Of a DNA stretch of 5,023 bases, positions 1 to 5,023 are shown piece by piece. The translations under genes and the position numbers were made by a program. How positions within the stretch are numbered: the first letter of the stretch is position 1; the number at the start of each line of letters is the position of its first letter. The notes under the pieces are model-generated. The model saw only the letters and a list, made by a program, of their open reading frames with translations. It was not told the origin of the DNA and made no database searches. The stretch comes from Oscillospiraceae bacterium (GTDB taxonomy: Bacteria; Bacillota_A; Clostridia; Oscillospirales; Oscillospiraceae), in NCBI GenBank assembly GCA_017939025.1, contig JAGBAI010000115.1, forward strand, positions 1 through 5,023. The letters are read 5' to 3'.

Positions 1-1
1 A

Positions 2-955
2 CTGATGCTGAATCTGAATATTGGCTCTGTGAAGATCTCGGCGGGAGAGATACTGCGTATGCTTTTTTCTGGCGATGATGCGTCTACGGAAAGCAGAATT
101 ATCTGGAGTATCCGCATTCCCAGAATGCTGCTGGCAGCAGTCTTAGGCGGTGCGCTGTCCGTATCTGGCTTCCTGCTGCAAACTTTTTTTCGAAATCCCA
201 TTGCAGGCCCATTTGTGCTGGGTATTTCCAGCGGCGCCAAGCTATTGGTTGGCATGACTATGATCTTCTTTACCCAGTATCTGTCCGGAGCAAGCTCCGT
301 TACGCTGATCATTGCGGCCTTCATTGGCTCGCTGATCATTACGCTGATCGTGCTTCTGTTTTCTCAGCGCATCCGGAATATGTCCATGCTGCTGGTGATC
401 GGCATTATGGTTGGCTATATCTGCGGCGCGGTCACGGACTTTTGTGTGACCTTTGCGGATGAACATGACATTGTAAACTTAACAAACTGGTCCATGGGCA
501 CCTTCTCTGGTGCCAGCTGGGACAATGTAAAGACAGCGGCTGCCATTTGCTTTCCGGGTGTGATCGGAGCCTGGCTGCTGAGCAAGCCAATGGGTGCCTA
601 TGCTCTGGGAGAAGGCTATGCCCAGAGCATAGGAATCCGGGTAAAGCCCTTCCGCTTGGCATTGATTCTGCTGAGCAGCCTGCTTTCTGCCTGTGTCACG
701 GCACTGGCAGGCCCGGTTTCCTTCGTGGGAATTGCCGTTCCCCACATTACCAGAACGGCGCTGAAAACCTCCCGTCCATCCCTCGTCATTCCCGCAACCT
801 TTTTGTGCGGTGCGGTATTCTGCATTTTCTGTGATCTGATTGCCAGAACAGCTTTTGCACCCACAGAGCTTGCCATTGGAACGGTGACCTCTGCATTTGG
901 CGCACCCGTTGTGATCTACATGATGGTAAAGCGCCGCACAAGGGAGGAATCCTGA
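2..955 (+). CDS. ABC importer permease, BtuC/FecCD family (5' partial)
   Basis: This is the inner-membrane permease of a type II ABC importer for a metal chelate (vitamin B12/corrinoid, siderophore or heme class). The frame is open to the left edge. The first ATG (position 5) lies just before the family segment GSVKISAGEILRML, which normally follows the first membrane helix, so the true start is probably upstream and helix 1 is missing. Numbering from that ATG, the family hallmark begins RIPR at 37-40, then SGFLLQ at 54-59, RNPIAGP at 63-69 and LGISSGA at 72-78. Several long hydrophobic helices follow. The cytoplasmic coupling region that contacts the ATPase is GPVSFVGIAVPH at 236-247. The C terminus (PTELAIGTVTSAFGAP, then a basic tail) is typical. 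The stop lies one base before the ATPase start, so the two are co-translated partners. No substrate-binding protein is in view. The family is certain; the substrate is inferred from the cbi neighbours. Confidence 0.93.
   Translation: MMLNLNIGSVKISAGEILRMLFSGDDASTESRIIWSIRIPRMLLAAVLGGALSVSGFLLQTFFRNPIAGPFVLGISSGAKLLVGMTMIFFTQYLSGASSVTLIIAAFIGSLIITLIVLLFSQRIRNMSMLLVIGIMVGYICGAVTDFCVTFADEHDIVNLTNWSMGTFSGASWDNVKTAAAICFPGVIGAWLLSKPMGAYALGEGYAQSIGIRVKPFRLALILLSSLLSACVTALAGPVSFVGIAVPHITRTALKTSRPSLVIPATFLCGAVFCIFCDLIARTAFAPTELAIGTVTSAFGAPVVIYMMVKRRTREES
940..947 (+). promoter_or_regulatory. Ribosome binding site of the ABC ATPase gene
   Basis: The purine run AAGGGAGG lies inside the end of the permease gene, 9 bases before the ATG at 957. 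It supports that start. The permease stop (953-955) sits between this site and the start codon, which suggests translational coupling of the two transporter subunits. Confidence 0.8.
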
Positions 956-956
956 A

Positions 957-2069
957 ATGGAATATTACTTTGAAACCAAGGATCTGGCCGTTGGCTACAA
1001 TGGCCATATATTGATCCATGACATAAATATTGATGTTGAAAAAGGAAAGATTCTGACCCTTATTGGCCCCAACGGCGCAGGAAAATCCACAATCCTGAAA
1101 ACCATTACCCGGCAGCTTGCCGGGATCCGCGGAACAGTTCACATTGGCAAGCAGGAAATCTCCTCCTGGAATCCGAAGGATATGGCAAAGGAAGTTGCCG
1201 TGGTGCTGACGGACCGCATCCGTCCGGAGCTGATGACCTGCGCAGAAGTGGTCGCCATGGGCCGCTATCCCTACACCAATATGCTGGGAAGACTGACCTC
1301 AGAGGATAAGCGGATTGTATCTGAGGCGCTAAACCGGGTTCACGCAATGGATCTGGCGCAGCAGGACTTTTCCACCCTTTCTGACGGACAACGGCAGCGG
1401 ATCATGCTGGCCCGTGCCATTTGCCAGCAGCCGGAAATCATCGTGCTGGATGAACCCACGGCTTACTTAGACATCCGTCACAAAATTGAACTGCTGGATA
1501 TCCTTCGGGAAATGGCCCACGAAAAGGGAATCACAGTCATCATGTCTCTGCACGAGATCGATCTGGCAGCAAAAATCTCTGACTATCTGGTTTGCGTCAG
1601 GGGCGAGACCATTGCCGCTTTCGGAAAACCCGAGGAAGTGCTGCAGCAAGGAGCTATTGAGAAGCTATACGATATTCGCAATGGCTCTTACAACCTGCTT
1701 TTTGGCAGTGTGGAGCTGAGCAAAGCAACGGGAGAACCGAAGGTGTTCGTCATTGCCGGAAACGGCTGCGGAACCCACTGCTACCGTGCCCTGCAAAAAA
1801 AGCAGATTCCCTTTGCTACAGGAATCCTCTTTGAAAATGATGTGGATACCCAGGTTGCCCGGGAGCTGAGTGACCATGTGATCACTGCCCCTGCCTTTGA
1901 ACCTATGAGCGAGCAGCAATATAGGCAGGCAGCGGAGGTTCTGCTTCGCTGTGAGGCAGTTATTGACGCAGGGACTGCCATCGGCAGCCTGAATGCTATG
2001 AACGAAAAGCTACTGACCCTTGCAAAAGAGAAAGACATACCCATTCACCGGAAGGAGGCGCTGCTGTGA
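957..2069 (+). CDS. ABC importer ATP-binding protein, BtuD/FecE type, with extra C-terminal domain
   Basis: This cytoplasmic ATPase drives the adjacent permease. Residues 1 to about 250 are a complete ABC domain: Walker A GPNGAGKST at 37-45, signature LSDGQ at 141-145 (LSGGQ is commoner), Walker B IIVLDEP at 161-167 with Glu166, D-loop YLD at 170-172, and H-loop His199 in SLHEID. The usual Q-loop glutamine is not seen: the segment reads VAVVLTDRIRPELM (80-93), with Thr85/Asp86 about where Gln is expected. The segment VVAMGRYPYTNMLG (98-111) is typical of FecE/BtuD proteins. At 370 residues it is about 110 longer than a standard FecE/BtuD; the excess is a separate C-terminal domain (see its own entry). 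The start is fixed by the upstream ribosome binding site and by the position of Walker A. The end overlaps cbiA by 4 bases, so transporter and corrin synthesis genes form one operon. A corrinoid or cobalt-complex substrate is the best inference; an iron-siderophore or heme role cannot be excluded. Confidence 0.93.
   Translation: MEYYFETKDLAVGYNGHILIHDINIDVEKGKILTLIGPNGAGKSTILKTITRQLAGIRGTVHIGKQEISSWNPKDMAKEVAVVLTDRIRPELMTCAEVVAMGRYPYTNMLGRLTSEDKRIVSEALNRVHAMDLAQQDFSTLSDGQRQRIMLARAICQQPEIIVLDEPTAYLDIRHKIELLDILREMAHEKGITVIMSLHEIDLAAKISDYLVCVRGETIAAFGKPEEVLQQGAIEKLYDIRNGSYNLLFGSVELSKATGEPKVFVIAGNGCGTHCYRALQKKQIPFATGILFENDVDTQVARELSDHVITAPAFEPMSEQQYRQAAEVLLRCEAVIDAGTAIGSLNAMNEKLLTLAKEKDIPIHRKEALL
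1740..2066 (+). other. C-terminal accessory domain of the ABC ATPase
   Basis: This covers residues 262-370 of the ATPase. It begins KVFVIAGNGCGTH, a hydrophobic strand followed by a glycine-rich turn, as in nucleotide-binding alpha/beta folds. Next come a helix (YRALQKK), a second strand (FATGILFEND), the segment SDHVITAPAFEPMS, a helix (QYRQAAEVLLRCE), the strand AVIDAGTAIG, and a final helix (NEKLLTLAKEKD). Cys271, His274 and Cys275 cluster in the first turn, and a further Cys lies near residue 331. From memory, some archaeal BtuD proteins, such as those of halophiles, carry a similar extension with a GxGxG-like turn and a TAPPF-type segment. That likeness is recalled, not tested. The function is unknown. 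A regulatory or ligand-sensing role is possible because it is attached to the transporter motor. Confidence 0.7.
2052..2058 (+). promoter_or_regulatory. Ribosome binding site of cbiA
   Basis: AAGGAGG, a near-perfect Shine-Dalgarno, lies 7 bases before the GTG at 2066, within the last codons of the ATPase gene. It decides in favour of the GTG start: the ATP-binding loop begins only about nine residues in, so no later start would be workable. Confidence 0.88.
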
Positions 2070-3412
2070 AAATACCCAGAATCATGCTGGCAGGAACAAA
2101 CAGCGGCTGCGGTAAGACCACTGTTACCTGTGCCGTTTTGCAGGCCCTGGTAAACCGTGGCATGAAAGTCGGTGCCTTCAAATGCGGCCCGGACTATATC
2201 GATCCCATGTTCCACAGCCGGATCATCGGGGCGAAAAGTGCAAACCTGGATCTCCATTTCTTTTCAGAGAACACCCTGCGCTATCTGCTTACAAAGAATG
2301 CCGAGACTCAGGATGTGAGCATCATTGAGGGCGTTATGGGCTATTACGATGGCATGGGTCTGACTACCACCCGGGCCAGCTCCTACGACGTAGCGAAGGT
2401 AACAGACAGCCCGGTGGTACTGGTTGTGGGTGCCAAGGGGGCATCTCTTTCCATTCTTGCCATGATTCAGGGCTTCCTGTCATTTTATCCGGATAACAAT
2501 ATCAAAGGGATTATTCTGAACCAATGCAGCCCCATGACCTATGGGGCATTGGCAAAGGCCATTGAAGACCGGTTTGGAATCCGCGCCTTTGGATATCTTC
2601 CCCAAATGGCAGACTGTGCCCTGGAAAGCCGTCATTTGGGATTGGTAACTGCCGCAGAGGTGGAAAATCTCCGGGAGAAACTGGGAATCATGGCGCAGCA
2701 GGCAGAAAAGACGATTGATCTGGAGGGCCTTTTGGCTCTGGCCCGGGAAGCGAACGAAATCGCCTGCGAGCCGGTAATACTTCCCCGGCAGGAAACCGTC
2801 CGCATTGCTGTGGCAAGAGATAATGCGTTCTGTTTTTACTATGAAGACTCCCTGGAAGCGCTGCGGGAAATGGGGGCGGAAACAATCGAATTCAGTCCTG
2901 TTCACGATAAAAACTTGCCGGAGAATATCCATGGTCTGTACCTAGGCGGCGGTTATCCGGAGCTATATGCCAGACAGCTTAGCGAAAACAAAACAATGCT
3001 GGAATCTGTCCGCAATGCTCTTGAAAAAGGGCTTCCCTGTATCGCAGAGTGCGGCGGTTTTATGTATCTGGCGGAATCCATCGGAGAATTCCCGATGGTA
3101 GGGTATCTTCCCGGAAGCTGCTTCGATAATGGCAAGCTGACCCGGTTCGGTTATGTGACCCTCCGGGCAAAGGCAGACAATATGCTTTGTAAGGCAGGAG
3201 ACGAAATACCAGCCCATGAGTTCCACCATTGGGACTGCACCCAGCCGGGGGGCAGCTTCACGGCGGCTAAGACTACCGGAAAAAGCTGGGACTGCGCTGT
3301 GGCAACAGATACGCTCTATGCCGGTTATCCCCATTTTCATTTCTATGCCAACGTAAGCTTTGCGAAAGGCTTTTACGATACCTGCTTAAAGGAGAAACAT
3401 CGCCATGATTGA
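2066..3412 (+). CDS. cbiA: Cobyrinate a,c-diamide synthase CbiA
   Basis: This cytoplasmic enzyme converts cobyrinate to cobyrinate a,c-diamide, using ATP to activate the a and c carboxylates and glutamine as the ammonia source. The N-terminal synthetase half has a P-loop AGTNSGCGKTT (9-19), the CGPDYIDP motif (40-47) and IIEGVMGYYDG (86-96). Asp43, Asp46, Glu88 and Asp95 occupy the places of acidic residues that, as I recall, are important in Salmonella CbiA (two residues higher there). The C-terminal half is a class I glutamine amidotransferase of the CobB/CobQ type: LYLGGGYPELY near 291-301, nucleophile Cys329 in ECGGFMYL, and the histidine motif PHFHFY with His423 as probable catalytic base. 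Its length of 448 residues is normal. It starts with GTG, overlapping the ATPase stop by 4 bases (GTGA), and its end overlaps cbiC by 8 bases. The aerobic counterpart CobB acts on hydrogenobyrinate, but CbiC and CbiD next door point to the anaerobic form. Confidence 0.96.
   Translation: MKIPRIMLAGTNSGCGKTTVTCAVLQALVNRGMKVGAFKCGPDYIDPMFHSRIIGAKSANLDLHFFSENTLRYLLTKNAETQDVSIIEGVMGYYDGMGLTTTRASSYDVAKVTDSPVVLVVGAKGASLSILAMIQGFLSFYPDNNIKGIILNQCSPMTYGALAKAIEDRFGIRAFGYLPQMADCALESRHLGLVTAAEVENLREKLGIMAQQAEKTIDLEGLLALAREANEIACEPVILPRQETVRIAVARDNAFCFYYEDSLEALREMGAETIEFSPVHDKNLPENIHGLYLGGGYPELYARQLSENKTMLESVRNALEKGLPCIAECGGFMYLAESIGEFPMVGYLPGSCFDNGKLTRFGYVTLRAKADNMLCKAGDEIPAHEFHHWDCTQPGGSFTAAKTTGKSWDCAVATDTLYAGYPHFHFYANVSFAKGFYDTCLKEKHRHD
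3388..3394 (+). promoter_or_regulatory. Ribosome binding site of cbiC
   Basis: AAAGGAG lies 10 bases before the ATG at 3405, inside the 3' end of cbiA. It supports the ATG at 3405 as the start, even though this places the first codons over the cbiA stop. Confidence 0.8.
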
Positions 3413-4028
3413 AAATATCAAACCCATGGATATTGAAAAGCGCAGCTTCGAGATCATAACGGAGATTTTGGGAGACACCCCTATCAATCCGGAAAACGAA
3501 CTGGTCATCAAGCGGGTCATCCACACCACTGCGGATTTTGAGTATGTGCAGAATCTGGTGTTCTCCGACCATGCGGTACAAAAAGGCATCGAAGCATTAC
3601 GCAGCGGCTGCGATATTGTCACCGATACTCAGATGGCGAAGTCCGGCATCAATAAAACGATACTGGGGCGGCTGGGCGGTCATGTTCACTGTTTCATGTC
3701 TGACCCGGATGTGGCAGCAGAGGCCAGGGAGCGGGGCATCACCCGGGCCATGGTTTCCATGGAGCGGGCTGCGAAACTTTCCAAGCCCTGTATCTTTGCC
3801 ATTGGCAATGCGCCCACAGCGCTGATTTCCCTCCATGAGCAGATTACCGCCGGGACACTGAACCCCGCATTGATCATCGGTGTTCCCGTTGGCTTCGTCA
3901 ATGTGGTGGAGAGCAAGGAAATGATTATTGGATCTAAGGTTCCTCACATTGTAGCCCGTGGCCGCAAAGGCGGCAGCAATGTGGCAGCAGCCATCTGCAA
4001 TGCCATGCTGTATCAGATTCTGCGATGA
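3405..4028 (+). CDS. cbiC: Cobalt-precorrin-8 methylmutase CbiC
   Basis: This cytoplasmic isomerase moves the methyl group from C11 to C12 of cobalt-precorrin-8 and so yields cobyrinate, the substrate of the neighbouring CbiA. The 207-residue length matches the CbiC/CobH family. Family marks are visible along the whole protein: PMDIEKRSFEII (7-18), HTTADFEY (40-47) with His40 in the place of the catalytic proton-donating histidine of CobH, MAKSGI near the middle, IGNAPTAL (133-140), GVPVGFVNVVESKE (159-172) and the glycine-rich GRKGGSNVAAA (186-196). The gene overlaps cbiA by 8 bases at its start and cbiD by 4 bases at its end (ATGA). No domain is missing and no frameshift is seen. CobH of the aerobic route is the homologous alternative, but the presence of cbiD favours the cobalt-containing substrate. 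Confidence 0.96.
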   Translation: MIENIKPMDIEKRSFEIITEILGDTPINPENELVIKRVIHTTADFEYVQNLVFSDHAVQKGIEALRSGCDIVTDTQMAKSGINKTILGRLGGHVHCFMSDPDVAAEARERGITRAMVSMERAAKLSKPCIFAIGNAPTALISLHEQITAGTLNPALIIGVPVGFVNVVESKEMIIGSKVPHIVARGRKGGSNVAAAICNAMLYQILR

Positions 4029-5023
4029 TGGAGCAGTACATTGAAAAGGACGGAAAGCGGCTCCGTCTGGGCTATACCACCGGTTCCTGTGCCGCTGCAG
4101 CTGCGAAGGCCGCAGCCTGGATGCTGCTGACCGGCAGCCGGAAAGAGGAAATTACCCTGGATACCCCCAAGGGCATCCGCTTGATGCTGGATGTGAAGGA
4201 AATCCGAATCGGAAAAGACTCCGTTTCCTGTGCGATAGAAAAGGACAGCGGCGATGACCCGGATGTAACCAGGGGAACTCTGATCTTTGCCACGGTTTCC
4301 AAAACAGAGATTCCTGGTGTGGCCATAGACGGTGGCTTCGGCATCGGGCGGGTAACCAAACGGGGGCTTGACCAGCCGGTGGGGAACGCTGCCATCAACT
4401 CCGTTCCCCGGCAGATGATCCGGGAGAATGTGGAGGAGGTTATGCGCTTGACCGACTATCCCGGTGGATTATCCATTGTAATTTCCGCCCCAGAGGGGGA
4501 GAAACTGGCCAAGAAAACCTTCAATCCCAGACTGGGAATCGTGGGTGGTATCTCTATCCTTGGTACTACGGGCATCGTAGAACCCATGAGCGAAAAGGCA
4601 TTGGTGGATACCATTCGGGTAGAGCTGAACCAACGAAAGGCAAACGGAGCGGAATATGTGCTGCTGACCCCCGGCAATTATGGCTCTGATTTTATCCACA
4701 AAGAACTGGGGCTGGACATGAAGCTTGCGGTACAGGTGAGCAATTTCATTGGCGATGCACTGGACATCTGCAAAGAGCTGAACTTCAAAGGTGCGTTGCT
4801 GATCGGACATGTGGGAAAGCTGGTAAAAATCGCCGGTGGCATGATGAACACCCATTCCAAGTACGGCGACTGCCGTATGGAAATTCTGGCAGCCCATGCA
4901 GGTGCGGCAGGTGTCCCGGCAGAAACGGTCGCAGAAATTCTGGACTGCGTCGCCTGTGATGATGTACTTCGCCTTTTGAAGGAAACCGCTTATTACGAAA
5001 ATACTTTGTCTCGTGTGACAGAA
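4025..5023 (+). CDS. cbiD: Cobalt-precorrin-5B (C1)-methyltransferase CbiD (3' partial)
   Basis: This S-adenosylmethionine-dependent enzyme methylates C1 of cobalt-precorrin-5B to give cobalt-precorrin-6A. It marks the anaerobic, early-cobalt pathway and is unrelated in sequence to the usual corrin methyltransferase family. The frame stays open for 333 codons to the right edge, so roughly the last 30-50 residues of a typical CbiD lie outside. Visible family marks: LRLGYTTGSCAAAA (13-26), GDDPDVTRGT (76-85), DGGFGIGRVTKRGL (102-115), NPRLGIVGGISILGTTGIVEPMS (167-189, glycine-rich), TPGNYG in the middle, and GHVGKLVKIAGGMMNTHSK (261-279). Two adjacent ATGs, at 4025 and 4028, are possible starts. 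The first overlaps the cbiC stop by 4 bases and the second by 1. No Shine-Dalgarno-like run precedes them, so translation probably depends on ribosomes finishing cbiC. Confidence 0.95.
   Translation, partial: MMEQYIEKDGKRLRLGYTTGSCAAAAAKAAAWMLLTGSRKEEITLDTPKGIRLMLDVKEIRIGKDSVSCAIEKDSGDDPDVTRGTLIFATVSKTEIPGVAIDGGFGIGRVTKRGLDQPVGNAAINSVPRQMIRENVEEVMRLTDYPGGLSIVISAPEGEKLAKKTFNPRLGIVGGISILGTTGIVEPMSEKALVDTIRVELNQRKANGAEYVLLTPGNYGSDFIHKELGLDMKLAVQVSNFIGDALDICKELNFKGALLIGHVGKLVKIAGGMMNTHSKYGDCRMEILAAHAGAAGVPAETVAEILDCVACDDVLRLLKETAYYENTLSRVTE

Noticed and set aside
127..139. Short inverted repeat CTGCTGGCAGCAG
   Set aside because: It encodes Leu/Ala codons in a membrane helix and has only a one-base centre with no following T-run, so it is neither a terminator nor a convincing operator.
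786..1142. Minus-strand open frame across the permease-ATPase junction
   Set aside because: It runs opposite the permease C terminus and Walker A of the ATPase, and resembles no known protein.
2066..2075. Possible sequence error or frameshift at the ATPase/cbiA junction because of the GTG start and overlap
   Set aside because: The GTGA overlap has a near-perfect ribosome binding site 7 bases upstream, and both proteins are of complete form, so this is a normal coupled junction.
2480..2932. 150-codon open frame on the minus strand within cbiA
   Set aside because: It lies wholly opposite a well-supported cbiA coding region, shows no recognisable motif, and is best explained as a shadow of the codon pattern.
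3749..3763. Two CCATGG hexamers separated by three bases
   Set aside because: They fall within conserved cbiC coding sequence (AMVSMERA). Chance codon usage explains them.
4469..4897. 142-codon minus-strand open frame inside cbiD
   Set aside because: It is antisense to conserved CbiD motifs. Its His/Gln-rich composition reflects the reverse complement of the coding strand, not a protein.

Overview
The window is a tightly packed, single-strand (+) stretch of a cobalamin (vitamin B12) operon. It holds five genes. The first (permease) is cut by the left edge and the last (cbiD) by the right edge. The only base between genes is position 956; every other junction overlaps. No RNA gene, mobile element, CRISPR array, promoter, riboswitch or terminator is visible. 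No stretch over 300 bases lacks a gene.

Layout: (1) positions 2-955, a BtuC/FecCD-type ABC importer permease without its first membrane helix; (2) 957-2069, its ABC ATPase, carrying an extra C-terminal domain of about 110 residues; (3) 2066-3412, cbiA, cobyrinate a,c-diamide synthase; (4) 3405-4028, cbiC, cobalt-precorrin-8 methylmutase; (5) 4025 to the right edge, cbiD, cobalt-precorrin-5B C1-methyltransferase. The first two genes belong to an importer for a metal chelate, most likely a corrinoid or another cobalt/iron complex. The last three are steps of the anaerobic (early cobalt insertion) corrin pathway. In pathway order CbiD acts first (C1 methylation), then CbiC (methyl shift C11 to C12, giving cobyrinate), then CbiA (amidation of side chains a and c). 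The gene order A-C-D recalls the enterobacterial cbiABCD order without cbiB.

The organism is probably an anaerobic Gram-positive of class Clostridia, such as a gut Oscillospiraceae or Lachnospiraceae relative. The clues are strong AGGAGG-like ribosome binding sites, roughly balanced base composition, the anaerobic CbiD/CbiC route, and the form of the ATPase (VVLTDR in place of a Q-loop glutamine, LSDGQ signature). This placement is inference, not proof.

I found no convincing new system. The most interesting points are the C-terminal domain on the ATPase with its Cys/His cluster, the altered Q-loop, the direct coupling of transporter to corrin synthesis, and the lack of a Shine-Dalgarno site before cbiD.
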